Positions 34,295-43,655 of a stretch of 64,000 nucleotides of DNA are shown in pieces (within the stretch, counting starts at the first letter, position 1; each line of letters opens with the position of its first letter). The DNA is from Chryseobacterium sp. (lineage in GTDB: Bacteria; Bacteroidota; Bacteroidia; Flavobacteriales; Weeksellaceae): assembly GCF_008014695.1 (NCBI RefSeq), contig NZ_VOXE01000002.1, forward strand, positions 620,001 through 684,000, given 5' to 3'. The notes below the pieces were generated by a model that was given only the letters and a program-made list of their open reading frames with translations, did no database searches and had not been told where the DNA came from. The translations under genes were made by a program, and so were the position numbers.

Positions 34295-36463
34295 ATGAGC
34301 TTTACCATTAAACAATACCCTTTCGATACTCAATTAGAATCTACAATACTTGAAAATCACCGTGAATTTCTCAGCTGGCCACTTGTTTACTTTTTAGAAG
34401 AAGAAAAAAGTAAGGAAGCTTATGTCGGGGAAACGACTGACGTTCTCACCAGATTAAAGGCTCATTCTAAATCAGAGAAAAAACAGAGTTTAAGTGCAGT
34501 CAATTTAATCCTGAGCGAAAGATTTAATAAATCAGCAACCCTGGATGTTGAATCCAATCTTATCAGATATATAGCGGCTGACGGGATCTACGCGCTGCAA
34601 AATGGGAATCTCGGCATTTCAAATCATCAATATTACCAGCAAAAAGAAGTGTATTGGGAACTGTTCAAAGATATTTGGGGGGAGCTGAGGAGCATGGGCA
34701 TTGCCAGACATTCCCTTGACTATATTGACAATTCTGATCTATTTAAATATTCTCCTTACAAATCACTTTCTAAGGAACAGATCAACGGACTGAAAACAAT
34801 TTTGATCTGTCTTTTAGATGAGCAGGCGAAAGTCAGTTTAATTGAGGGCGGAGCAGGAACTGGTAAATCTATTCTTGCCATTTTCCTTTTTAAACTGTTG
34901 AAAACAGATTTGAACGATTTCAATTATTCCGATTTTGATGAAGAGGATGAAGAGCTGTTCCGGCTTTTAGAAAATGTGAAAGCTAAATACGGCGATCTGA
35001 ATATGGCGCTGGTCATCCCAATGGCATCTTTTCGGAAAACCATATCCAATGTTTTCAAAAACATTAAAGGATTATCTCAGAAGATGGTCATCGGACCTTC
35101 CGAAATAACCAGGCAGAAGTATGATCTGCTTATTGTTGATGAGGGCCACCGCTTGAGAAGAAGGGTGAATCTGGGTTCATATTTTGGGACTTTCGACAAA
35201 AACAGCGAGCTCTTAGGTTTGGATAAAATGACTTCCTCTGAATTGGATTGGATTCAGATGCAAAGTGAAAAAGCCATTATTTTTTATGACCAGTTTCAGT
35301 CCATTAAACCGTCTGATGCCACTCCCGAGAGTTTCTACGCTTTAAAAAATTTGTCAAGTACCCGTAACGAAAAGCTCAGTACGCAATTCAGGGTAAAAGG
35401 TGGAAATCAATATGTAAAATTGGTTCATCAAATATTTGATAAAGCGGACTTGACCGAACAAGATCAACAAAATAAGGGATTTTATGATCTGAAACTGTTT
35501 GATGATTTAAATGAAATGGTTGAACAGATTCATTTAAAGGAAAAGCAGAGAGGATTATCAAGAATGGTTGCAGGGTTTGCATGGGAATGGATCTCAAAAA
35601 ATGACCGGTTAAAATTTGATATTGTAATTAATGATACCTCATTACAATGGAACAGTACTGTAACAGATTGGGTAAATTCTCCCAATGCCATCAATGAAGT
35701 CGGCTGTATCCATACGACGCAGGGTTACGATCTCAATTACACGGGAGTCATTATCGGACCTGAACTGGACTACGATTTCACCACCAATGAATTAGTGGTG
35801 TATAAAGAAAATTATAAAGATAAAAATGGCAAAAATTCCATAAAAGATCCTAAGGTTTTATTGGATTATGTCATTAATATTTACAAAACCATCCTGCTGA
35901 GAGGAATTGAAGGCACCTATATTTATGTCTGCAATCCAAATCTTAGGAAATACCTTGCACGGGTGATTCCATCATTTAAGAATTCTAACGATGAGGTGAC
36001 GGCTTACACTATCGTTGATGCTCCAAATGAATTTACGGTTCCTTATTATGATCTTGAAATAGCAGCCGGACAATTTTCCGATTTGCAGACGGTAACAGAA
36101 GTAAAGTATATCGAATTAAAAAACATGACCAATCATGCAGAATATTTTGTATGCAAAGTAGTAGGTGAATCGATGAACAAAGTCATTCCGAATGGAAGCC
36201 TGTGTCTGTTCAAAAAATATTCAGCGGGCAGTCGGAACGGATTGATCACCTTGGTTGAGGGTAATGATATTTTTGACAGCGAAACAGGAGCAAACTACAC
36301 GATCAAAGAGTACTCAAGTAAGAAAACCATTGATGAAGAGGGGTGGCACCATGAAGAAATCTCTTTAAAGCCTGTTTCTACTCAGTCTTTTGAATCTATT
36401 GTATTAAGGGACGAGGAGACGATGAGTTTTAAAGTGATTGGGATTTTTGAGAAAGTATTATAA
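34295..36463 (+). CDS. GIY-YIG, DUF2075 helicase and S24-like domain fusion
   Basis: A 722-residue multidomain protein. Residues about 28-105 resemble a GIY-YIG nuclease: LVYFL, then AYVGET, Arg in RLKAH and the Glu in VESNLIRYI. The helicase/ATPase core (DUF2075, superfamily 1-like) has Walker A GGAGTGKS at 185-192 and Walker B LLIVDEGH at 278-285, with later motifs TQFRVKGG and CIHTTQGYDLNYTGVIIGPE. The last ~110 residues carry a LexA/S24-like domain with the GESM serine (VVGESMNKVIPNGSLCLFKK). Nuclease, motor and peptidase-like sensor in one chain, beside MazG, suggest phage defence (inference). Confidence 0.85.
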   Translation: MSFTIKQYPFDTQLESTILENHREFLSWPLVYFLEEEKSKEAYVGETTDVLTRLKAHSKSEKKQSLSAVNLILSERFNKSATLDVESNLIRYIAADGIYALQNGNLGISNHQYYQQKEVYWELFKDIWGELRSMGIARHSLDYIDNSDLFKYSPYKSLSKEQINGLKTILICLLDEQAKVSLIEGGAGTGKSILAIFLFKLLKTDLNDFNYSDFDEEDEELFRLLENVKAKYGDLNMALVIPMASFRKTISNVFKNIKGLSQKMVIGPSEITRQKYDLLIVDEGHRLRRRVNLGSYFGTFDKNSELLGLDKMTSSELDWIQMQSEKAIIFYDQFQSIKPSDATPESFYALKNLSSTRNEKLSTQFRVKGGNQYVKLVHQIFDKADLTEQDQQNKGFYDLKLFDDLNEMVEQIHLKEKQRGLSRMVAGFAWEWISKNDRLKFDIVINDTSLQWNSTVTDWVNSPNAINEVGCIHTTQGYDLNYTGVIIGPELDYDFTTNELVVYKENYKDKNGKNSIKDPKVLLDYVINIYKTILLRGIEGTYIYVCNPNLRKYLARVIPSFKNSNDEVTAYTIVDAPNEFTVPYYDLEIAAGQFSDLQTVTEVKYIELKNMTNHAEYFVCKVVGESMNKVIPNGSLCLFKKYSAGSRNGLITLVEGNDIFDSETGANYTIKEYSSKKTIDEEGWHHEEISLKPVSTQSFESIVLRDEETMSFKVIGIFEKVL

Positions 36464-36480
36464 ACTAAACTCCGTAAAAC

Positions 36481-36765
36481 CTATTCACCCAGCAGGGTAT
36501 TCCGTGATTCAGCTTCTTCCAGCATCACTTTATAGAGTTTTAGGTCAGTCTTCTTTAGGCTGTCCAGAAACATAACGGTAAACCGCCTTCTGCCGTCATT
36601 TTGAATCACGTTGTAGATTTCCATTGAATCTTTTCGGGTCAGGTTTTTAAGTTCTTTGAGTTCTTCATTTTCCTTTTTCAGCTGATCCACTTCGTTCTCC
36701 TTACAGGAATGCAGCGCCAGGGCGCTGAAAAGACCTAACAGAAGCATGCTAAATGTATTCTTCAT
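36481..36765 (-). CDS. Small coiled-coil lipoprotein
   Basis: A 94-residue protein with lipoprotein signal (LLLGLFSALALHSC, Cys21). An almost continuous amphipathic helix rich in K, E and L follows (DQLKKENEELKELKNLTRKD), likely a coiled coil. Function unknown. It converges with the helicase fusion, with only 17 bases between stops and no obvious terminator. Confidence 0.72.
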   Translation of the reverse strand: MKNTFSMLLLGLFSALALHSCKENEVDQLKKENEELKELKNLTRKDSMEIYNVIQNDGRRRFTVMFLDSLKKTDLKLYKVMLEEAESRNTLLGE

Positions 36766-36950
36766 CTTTTTAGGATTAATCGTTTAACAGGACAGCCCAT
36801 GCAAATATTTTACCATATTAAAAAAGGGCGGTATGTCCTTTACTGAAGTATATAATTCCACAAACTCCTTTTTTTGCGAATAATATTTGCACCGCCATAT
36901 TTCTCAAACACTGAAGTATCGGGTGGCTGAAATTACCGGAGCCGTCGAAA

Positions 36951-37472
36951 TCAGACCGAAACCAATACAAACCGCCATGGCATGTTCTTCCATACCTCAC
37001 CCGCATAATCTACCCCTATCCGCGGCCCCGCGCTGATCTCGCCTTCCGATATAGCGTCCTCAATCCAGAGCCGTTCCGAACTGCCCAGATCTTCGCCATA
37101 AAAACTCCTGTCAAGTTGCAGGAGATTTCCGATCCGTCCCGGTCCGTTTACTGTGCTCAGTCCCCGGATAAGCACCGCTTCGGGCTGCTCTGCTTTTCCT
37201 GTTACGATGTTGAGCAGCCAGTAGCGCCCGTAAATCAGGTAAACATACACCACACCGCCGTCACGAAACATCAGTTCCGTGCGTGGCGTGCGGCCTTTGC
37301 TGGCATGACTCGCCAAATCATCGCTGCCGAAATAGGCTTCAGTTTCAGTGATCTGCGCACGAAGTTCCCGCCCGTCCGGGAATTTGCGGACGAGGGTTTT
37401 GCCCAGTAACGACTGTGCCAGGTGCACAGCATCATGTTTTTGAAAATAGGAGATAGGGATGCGGTCAGCCAT
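36951..37472 (-). CDS. DNA-3-methyladenine glycosylase, AAG/MPG family
   Basis: A 173-residue base-excision enzyme removing alkylated purines. It carries the family features LAQSLLGKTLVRKF, the catalytic Glu in ITETEAYFG, ASHASKGRTPRTELMF with the intercalating-loop region VVYVYLIYGRYWLLNIVT, and ISAGPRIGVDYAGE. It is shorter than human AAG, as usual for bacteria. The ~185-base gap downstream and 214-base gap upstream hold no other gene. Confidence 0.94.
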   Translation of the reverse strand: MADRIPISYFQKHDAVHLAQSLLGKTLVRKFPDGRELRAQITETEAYFGSDDLASHASKGRTPRTELMFRDGGVVYVYLIYGRYWLLNIVTGKAEQPEAVLIRGLSTVNGPGRIGNLLQLDRSFYGEDLGSSERLWIEDAISEGEISAGPRIGVDYAGEVWKNMPWRFVLVSV

Positions 37473-37590
37473 TTGCAGGATATAAAGAAGGTGAAAACAG
37501 ATGGATAAAATCTACCTGAACCCTTCAAATTGCGTACCCTTCAAATTTGAAGACGAAAATCTTCGGGCAAGATTTTAAGTTTTAGAAACC

Positions 37591-37626
37591 AAAAAACCGC
37601 TTCATCACGGGATGAAACGGTTTTTT
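37591..37626 (-). terminator. Terminator of the M49 peptidase gene
   Basis: AAAAAACCG-c-TTCATC and GATGAA-a-CGGTTTTTT pair around ACGG. The leftward-reading M49 gene ends 61 bases before it (stop at 37687). Confidence 0.85.
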
Positions 37627-37686
37627 AGAACTGGTGCACTTCTTCCAAACCTTCAGAAAAGAAGTGGAATAGTTGGGAGTCGCATA

Positions 37687-39726
37687 TTAGTTATGATCCG
37701 GTAAGAAACTGTACTCTTTCGCGTACCGAAGCATCTGTTCCGAAAAGGTTTGAGGATATTTCAAAACATAATCGGTGACCTGTCCGCTTGTGTTTTTTAC
37801 CGGGGTAATGTACGGATTCACGAAACCACGGTAAGGTGCTTCTTTATACTGTGCATTACGTGCAAGCACTTCTTTGTGAATCGCCTGATCTACTTTTACG
37901 CCGTAATTCTCCACGAGGTTTTTGGCGGCATTGTAATCGCCTTCTGATTTAATGCGCTGCGTTTCGCGCAAAAGCTGACCAAACAGATCATGAAGCTTTT
38001 CATAATCGGTAATATTGAAATAGGTTTTGCCGTTGCGTACTAATTTCTCAATGACATTGTCCTTTTTGCCTTTTTCAAAAACCCAGGCGCTCACCCACTG
38101 TCGGTTTCGCATATGGGCTTCTTCAATATCGGCACCGGGATCCAGACGCACGAGCTGCATCATCAGTCCGTTCCGGATATAGTTGTCGTAAGCGGCTTTA
38201 CCTACAGCTTTCCAGTCATCTACCAAGCCTAGTTCCTGCAGTTTGGGATCATAAAGGAAATAAAGACCGACGAGATCGGCTCTTCCTTCTTCCATCGTAG
38301 AGGCATAACTTTTTAGGGTTTCTTTCGGCGTTCCTACTCCGGGATTAATCTGTCCGGACGCATGACCCACCACTTCATGGAGTGCCGTATGCAGTTTGCT
38401 CGACAGTTCACCGTACTTTTCTGCCAGACGGAGCTCTTCGTCATCGTTCACAAATTCCTTCAGACGGCTTGTTCCGCCCGCCGCGTTATAGGCATCGATA
38501 ATATTTCCGAGGGAGATGGATTTGGATCCGTGTTCCGCCCTGATCCAGTCTGCATTCGGAAGGTTGACTCCAATCGGCGTGCTCGGGGAAGAGTCACCGG
38601 CTTCTGACGCCACGACAACCGTTTTATAACTGACGCCTACCACATTTTTCTTCTTGTGTTGAGCCATTAATGGGGTATGGTCTTCAAACCACTGCGCTTC
38701 ATTGGAGAGCACTTCCATTTTTCGGGACATGTCGAAATCTTTGATCTGAACCACACTTTCATAGGAGCCTCTGTGCCCCAAAGGATCATTGTACACTTCA
38801 ATAAAGCCGTTAATATAATCGATATTGCCCTCTGTGGCTTCTACCCACGCGGTATTATAGTCGTCCCAGACTTTCAGATCTCCGGTTTTATAATATTGGA
38901 TCAGCAGCGCTAAAGCATTGGCCTGTTTTTGATTTTCGGTTACAGTTTTGGCTTTCTCTAGCCAGGAGATGACCTGGTCAATCGCTGCACCATACATGCC
39001 GCCGCTTTTCCAGACTTTTTCTGTCAGTTTTCCGTTTTCTTTAACGAGTTTGGAATTCAGACCGGTCGATAAAGGGCGTTGCGGATCCGGACTTTTCATT
39101 TTTGCATAAAACTCTTCTGCTTCTTCCGGAGTGATGCCCTCGCCGTAAAAGTTCACAGCAGAACCCTGAAGTAAGCCTTTGCTCAGATCCAGATTGACTT
39201 TTTTACTGTCCACATTATTGAAAAGAATATCGGCAACTTTTGCGTCCAGTTTGGTGTTGGTAACCTGTATAAGCTGGTCAAAGTAGGCTTTTGAAAAAGC
39301 TGGTTTGATTTTTTCGTTGGAGTAATGGTGATGGATGCCGTTCGAAAACCAGACCCGTTTCAGGTAGATTTCGAAATTACGCCAGTCTTCGGTGTCTTTA
39401 TTCCCGCTGTAATTCTGATAAATATGTTCCAGCGCGCGGCGGATCTTCAGGTTGTGTTTATAATGCTGATCCCAGATGATGTCCCGGCCTGCATAGCCGG
39501 CCTGACTGAGGTAATAAACATATTCTTTCTCCTTTAAACTTAAGTCATTCCACCCCGGAACCTGGTATTTAAGCACTTCGATGTCGGCAAAACGGTCGAT
39601 GCTGTTTCCGCTGTTTTGAGGAATTTGTTCCTGTGGAGTCGGTTGTGATGCCACGTTTTGCTGCACGGTACAGGATAATAAGAGTACAGAAGCGAGCGCA
39701 AGGAGGGTAATTTTGGTTCTTTTCAT
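37687..39726 (-). CDS. Dipeptidyl-peptidase III-like M49 family lipoprotein
   Basis: The ATG at 39726 is preferred over a TTG two codons upstream because the -7 box ends just 15 bases before it. The 679-residue product has a lipoprotein signal (LASVLLLSC). The M49 zinc site is intact: HEVVGH at 450-455 (His450 and His455) with Glu in MEEGRADLVGLYFL further on. M49 enzymes cleave dipeptides from peptide N-termini. This exported form probably digests peptides in the periplasm or at the outer membrane. It is a single-gene unit. Confidence 0.92.
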   Translation of the reverse strand: MKRTKITLLALASVLLLSCTVQQNVASQPTPQEQIPQNSGNSIDRFADIEVLKYQVPGWNDLSLKEKEYVYYLSQAGYAGRDIIWDQHYKHNLKIRRALEHIYQNYSGNKDTEDWRNFEIYLKRVWFSNGIHHHYSNEKIKPAFSKAYFDQLIQVTNTKLDAKVADILFNNVDSKKVNLDLSKGLLQGSAVNFYGEGITPEEAEEFYAKMKSPDPQRPLSTGLNSKLVKENGKLTEKVWKSGGMYGAAIDQVISWLEKAKTVTENQKQANALALLIQYYKTGDLKVWDDYNTAWVEATEGNIDYINGFIEVYNDPLGHRGSYESVVQIKDFDMSRKMEVLSNEAQWFEDHTPLMAQHKKKNVVGVSYKTVVVASEAGDSSPSTPIGVNLPNADWIRAEHGSKSISLGNIIDAYNAAGGTSRLKEFVNDDEELRLAEKYGELSSKLHTALHEVVGHASGQINPGVGTPKETLKSYASTMEEGRADLVGLYFLYDPKLQELGLVDDWKAVGKAAYDNYIRNGLMMQLVRLDPGADIEEAHMRNRQWVSAWVFEKGKKDNVIEKLVRNGKTYFNITDYEKLHDLFGQLLRETQRIKSEGDYNAAKNLVENYGVKVDQAIHKEVLARNAQYKEAPYRGFVNPYITPVKNTSGQVTDYVLKYPQTFSEQMLRYAKEYSFLPDHN

Positions 39727-39740
39727 AATCAATATTTACA

Positions 39741-39748
39741 CAAATATA
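39741..39748 (-). promoter_or_regulatory. -7 box of the M49 gene
   Basis: The minus strand reads TATATTTG, 14 bases before the chosen ATG, implying a very short leader and deciding the start codon. Confidence 0.55.
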
Positions 39749-39968
39749 AATATTTCATCATCAATAGAAGACCCCGGATTCTCAATTCAAGCGCACTGTT
39801 TAAACTTCATGACCTTAGGAATCACAGAACCGTCCCGGAATGACCTGTACAGTCTCATAACCGGAATGGGTGAGGGCGAACCTCCCTTTTTCGTCCGTAA
39901 CGACTCGGCAACTCATGAACTCAATCACTCAACAACTTTCGATTAACAGCCTACTTGATACGCCTGGA

Positions 39969-40017
39969 AATACTCCAAAAGGGGTATTTATTTTTTCAGG
40001 ATTTCGGTTTACATTTG
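39969..40017 (+). promoter_or_regulatory. Palindromic operator and -7 box (site B) upstream of the 40234 gene
   Basis: AATACTCC-N4-GGGGTATT (39969-39988), 21 bases, then TACATTTG (40010-40017). The palindrome and its exact distance to the -7 box match site A at 32662-32710. The remaining ~215 bases to the start codon would be leader. The rest of the 501-base gap (39733-40233) shows nothing else I can name. Confidence 0.7.
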
Positions 40018-40233
40018 CAAATGAAGCCTGTATTTGTTGATGGAAAATATTTTGTCAAAAAAGGGTTTCAATTAACAGTATTTGGCTGGTTTTGATTTTT
40101 TATTAAATTTATAACGACTAAATCATGAAAGCTTTCTTTTAAAGGCTGCTTTCTCTTCATTTGTTTTGACCGCTATCTTAAAGAAAAATATCATATAGCC
40201 TCTATATTTTAATAACCTTTAAAACTTAAAACA

Positions 40234-41376
40234 ATGAGAACATTTATTATTATTTCTGCAATGAGCGTATGCTCATTAGCACTATCTGCGCAGATCCCGG
40301 AATTTAATACACAAATAAAAAGTGAGCCAACCGCGAAAGGTGTGGTTAAATCAGATTCTTCAGGATCTTTAACATACGATAGAGCTCGAACCACTGTTCC
40401 AATTCCTGCTGACCTAAAGGAGGATATGAGAGAACTGATGAATTTATATGGAGATGAACTCGATGCCTATGCAGCGGATTCATTAAGAGCGTTCACAAAT
40501 AAAAAACTTACTGAGTTATATAAAAAACAGAAAAACACAAAGATAACCTTAAATGCAGAAGGTCTTCCTGCAAAAAGTTATTATACAACAATGGACAATT
40601 ACAGTTCTTTAATTGAACGATATAAAATTCTCAGATCCTTCTTTAGGACTGCCAATTCATTAGGTGGGAATCCCACATTTATTGCCAGAATATTCCCGGT
40701 TAAAAACCTAATGAATGCCAAGTACTTTTTTCTTTATAATAACGACGAAGAAAGTGTTATGTTTATTGACAAGTTAGGTTTGCAATCTAATTTTAGCAGT
40801 ACATACAGTGCAAATGCCAACTTAGTAAGCGGTGTGCTAGCGCCATTTTTTAAATTTACAATGGCCACAAATATTTCACAACAGACCTCAGAAGATGATC
40901 AAGAGGCAGTTAATAAACTGCCGAATGGAGGATTATTCAATGTCAGTTTGCTGGCACCGCTTTTCTTCTCAAAATCATACATTGGAAATGGTAAAAAAGT
41001 TATTTTTTATTTGCCGGTGGAATACAGGTTTAACGTTGATGACGTAAAAGATAAAATAGCCTTTAATGAAACGTACAATTACCATCAATTTTCATCGTAC
41101 TTTATGGGAACATTTGACTTACTACAGAAAGATGCTGACACTGATTTAGCTACTTTATTCGGCGCCTTTAAGATGTCTTATTATAATGGAGGCAACCAAT
41201 TTAGTTCCAGGCTTTCTGCGAATAAATTCTGGACAGCATATGCCACTTTGGGAATTCAGATCAAGAATAAATATACGGTGTCCGCAAATATTCCCTTGTG
41301 GTCAGATAATGACCTTATTAAACAGCAGCAGGTGGCTACTTTAGGACTTACCTTCCAGCCTGCTAAAAAGGAATGA
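40234..41376 (+). CDS. Exported protein of unknown function
   Basis: A 380-residue protein with signal peptide (about 1-19, LALSAQ). An N-terminal helical stretch (40-120) leads into a beta-rich domain with alternating polar and hydrophobic strands (NLVSGVLAPFFKFTMATNIS, ISLLAPLFFSKSYI-like segments, TVSANIPLWSDN), ending in strand-like VATLGLTFQPAKKE. An outer-membrane beta-barrel or barrel-like surface protein is possible. I know no family. It is controlled by the site B palindrome promoter. Confidence 0.78.
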   Translation: MRTFIIISAMSVCSLALSAQIPEFNTQIKSEPTAKGVVKSDSSGSLTYDRARTTVPIPADLKEDMRELMNLYGDELDAYAADSLRAFTNKKLTELYKKQKNTKITLNAEGLPAKSYYTTMDNYSSLIERYKILRSFFRTANSLGGNPTFIARIFPVKNLMNAKYFFLYNNDEESVMFIDKLGLQSNFSSTYSANANLVSGVLAPFFKFTMATNISQQTSEDDQEAVNKLPNGGLFNVSLLAPLFFSKSYIGNGKKVIFYLPVEYRFNVDDVKDKIAFNETYNYHQFSSYFMGTFDLLQKDADTDLATLFGAFKMSYYNGGNQFSSRLSANKFWTAYATLGIQIKNKYTVSANIPLWSDNDLIKQQQVATLGLTFQPAKKE

Positions 41377-41393
41377 TTCAAAGTGCTGTAATA

Positions 41394-41409
41394 ACGGTCA
41401 GCTGACCGT
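41394..41409. repeat. 16-bp perfect palindrome
   Basis: ACGGTCAG-CTGACCGT has no loop and lies 18 bases after the stop of the 40234 gene. It lacks a T run, so it is more a dyad binding site or short hairpin than a terminator. Confidence 0.7.
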
Positions 41410-41483
41410 CTCAGTTTGGAAATGAAAATCTAACGTGACCCACCCGGAAGACCGGTAATCTGCTGTATTTTAAAAATTTCATA

Positions 41484-42665
41484 ATGGCAAAGTGTAAAAT
41501 ATTCTTGGGGATAACGATGCTTCTTGTGCTGATCAACTGCAGGATGCAGAGGCAGGTCTGGTTCTCGGATATTCAAAGGGAGAACAGGCATAAAACAGAC
41601 GGAATCACCAGAATATATATCGACAAATATGGATCCATATACCCGCCGGACGAACTGGTGCCACGGGACGCATTTTTCGACCCCCATGGTTTGGGCACTG
41701 AATGGAAGGAAATTCAGGGAAACGGCAATTTACTGGATTATTACAGAACACATCCGCTGGCATATAACGCACTTGCTTTAAAATACGGGGTCCACAATAC
41801 TACTGCCGACAGTACGGGCTTTAATGCGGTTCAGAAGGGAATAATAAAAGCGTATTCCGACGGACTTAATCAGAAGCTGGCGGCGTCAGAAAGCAATACG
41901 CTCGTTATCCTCGTACATGGATTCAATGAGCCCAACGCGACTGCGGATTTTGCCTTGCTGAGAGAAAAAATAAGGGAAGTAAATAACCGTGATTTCGTTT
42001 ATCTGGAGGTGTATTGGGACGGACTTACCGCGAACGGGAAACCTCCTTTTTTAGTGGGGATCTGGGGAAGGGCCCAGTTGAATTCCGGCTATGCTGCACT
42101 CGCCCTCAGGCAGGTTCTCGCTGACATCAGTCCCGATGCTAAAATTCGCCTCATCGCACACAGTTTAGGGAGCAGCGTAGGCACAGGGGTGCTGTTTAAT
42201 ACCTATGAAAAATTCAGGGATCCTCCGCAGGATCTGATAAAAAAAACGCTTAGCGGTCCGGTCAGTCCCTCCCGCGACATCCGCCTCGGAATGATCGCGC
42301 CCGCAATACCCGGCACGAATACGTTCCGGCATTTCTTCAAGCGGGGCAGCGGATCCGTCACAAAGGACCAAAACAATATCCAAAGGGTTGTTTTAGGCAT
42401 CAATACAAGGGATTTCGCCGTCAGCAAAGTGGTGGGGCTGTCGGAAAAAGGAGGCTCCACAAGTCTTGGCGGTTCACCTAAAGAATTTGATAAAACGAAA
42501 GAAATGTTAACCGATTCACTGGGATATACCCCTGAAGAAGCAGCCCTGCTGTTCCAAAAAGTGGACTTTTACAATGATTCCGAATACAAATCAGAGCACG
42601 GTTTGCGGTTTTACCTGATGCAGGAACAGGCCAAGAATGAATTTTTACAGAAGATGCTGGAATAA
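41484..42665 (+). CDS. Alpha/beta hydrolase lipoprotein
   Basis: A 393-residue protein with lipoprotein signal (MLLVLINC). The hydrolase core shows VILVHGFNEP (oxyanion strand and loop) at about 145 and the nucleophile elbow as AHSLGSSVG (Ser in SLG-type GxSxG variant AHSLGS). The catalytic acid and His are less clear. A lipase or esterase of the DUF900-like group is the best reading. It faces the periplasm or outer membrane. Xth follows after a gap of 114 bases. Confidence 0.78.
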   Translation: MAKCKIFLGITMLLVLINCRMQRQVWFSDIQRENRHKTDGITRIYIDKYGSIYPPDELVPRDAFFDPHGLGTEWKEIQGNGNLLDYYRTHPLAYNALALKYGVHNTTADSTGFNAVQKGIIKAYSDGLNQKLAASESNTLVILVHGFNEPNATADFALLREKIREVNNRDFVYLEVYWDGLTANGKPPFLVGIWGRAQLNSGYAALALRQVLADISPDAKIRLIAHSLGSSVGTGVLFNTYEKFRDPPQDLIKKTLSGPVSPSRDIRLGMIAPAIPGTNTFRHFFKRGSGSVTKDQNNIQRVVLGINTRDFAVSKVVGLSEKGGSTSLGGSPKEFDKTKEMLTDSLGYTPEEAALLFQKVDFYNDSEYKSEHGLRFYLMQEQAKNEFLQKMLE

Positions 42666-42779
42666 ATGTAATCGTAACGTATCAGACGCTGTCCCGGTAC
42701 GGTTTTTTTGCCTTGTAATGGCCCGCAGGCATTATTGGTCTTTTTATTGCTGCTCCATACCTTTGATAAAAACCGAAAG

Positions 42780-43562
42780 ATGAAAATTGCGACCTATAAT
42801 GTCAACGGCGTGAACGGCCGCCTGCCAGTACTGCTGAGATGGCTCAAAGAAATGCAGCCCGATATTGTCTGCCTCCAGGAACTGAAGGCACCACAGGACA
42901 AATTCCCGGAAGCCGAAATTCTTGAAGCGGGGTATCATGCCGTCTGGCTCGGACAGAAAAGCTGGAACGGCGTCGCGGTGCTCGCGAAAAACGAAAAACC
43001 GGTCATTTCCCGGACTTCCCTTCCCGGCGAGGACGAAGATGAAGCCAGCCGTTACCTCGAAGTGAAGATAAAAGGGCTCGTCATTGCCTGCCTCTACCTG
43101 CCGAACGGCAATCCGGTGCCGGGACCGAAATTCGACTACAAGATGCGATGGTTCGAGCGGCTCGACGCCCATGCAGAAATGCTCATCACTTCCGAGAAAC
43201 CGGTCATCCTCGTCGGCGATTTCAATGTCATGCCAACGGAGAAGGATGTCTATAAACCTGAAAAATATAAGGAGGACGCGCTCTTTCTTCCCGAAGTGCG
43301 CGAAGCCTTTAAAAACCTCGTGGGGCAGGGCTGGACCGACGCGATCCGCCATCTCTATCCCGATGAGGTCATCTACACCTTCTGGGATTATTTCCGCAAC
43401 GCCTACGGGCGCAACGCCGGAATGCGCATCGACCATTTCCTCCTGTCTTCCGAAGTCCTGCCTTTGCTGAAAGACGCCGGAGTGGACAGGGAGGTCCGCG
43501 GCTGGGAGAAATCCAGCGACCATGCACCGGTCTGGATCACACTGAAGGATTCCAAAAAATAG
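42780..43562 (+). CDS. xth: Exodeoxyribonuclease III
   Basis: The ATG at 42780 gives MKIATYNVNGVNGRLPVLL, the exact ExoIII start, so the extra 24 codons upstream are leader. The 260-residue enzyme has the AP-endonuclease motifs IVCLQELKAP (metal Glu), YLPNGNP, VGDFNVMPTEKDVY (catalytic Asp and Asn) and GMRIDHFLLS with a final SSDHAPVWITL (catalytic His). It repairs abasic sites and 3' blocks. Its third codon positions are notably C-rich compared with genes to the left. Confidence 0.95.
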   Translation: MKIATYNVNGVNGRLPVLLRWLKEMQPDIVCLQELKAPQDKFPEAEILEAGYHAVWLGQKSWNGVAVLAKNEKPVISRTSLPGEDEDEASRYLEVKIKGLVIACLYLPNGNPVPGPKFDYKMRWFERLDAHAEMLITSEKPVILVGDFNVMPTEKDVYKPEKYKEDALFLPEVREAFKNLVGQGWTDAIRHLYPDEVIYTFWDYFRNAYGRNAGMRIDHFLLSSEVLPLLKDAGVDREVRGWEKSSDHAPVWITLKDSKK

Positions 43563-43604
43563 AAATCTTCCGTTCACTTATAAAGCGCACGGTTACCGCC
43601 TGCG

Positions 43605-43636
43605 TTTTGCCTTCCCGTGCAATTTTCTTAAATTTA
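43605..43636 (+). promoter_or_regulatory. Candidate promoter of the M24 peptidase gene
   Basis: TTTTG (43605-43609), 19 bases, then TAAATTTA (43629-43636), one base off TAnnTTTG, 20 bases before the start. Confidence 0.45.
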
Positions 43637-43655
43637 CTTGATTAAATATTAAAAT

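Noticed and set aside
42744-43577. 277-codon open frame antisense to xth
   Set aside because: It mirrors the exonuclease III gene almost exactly and is a composition artefact.
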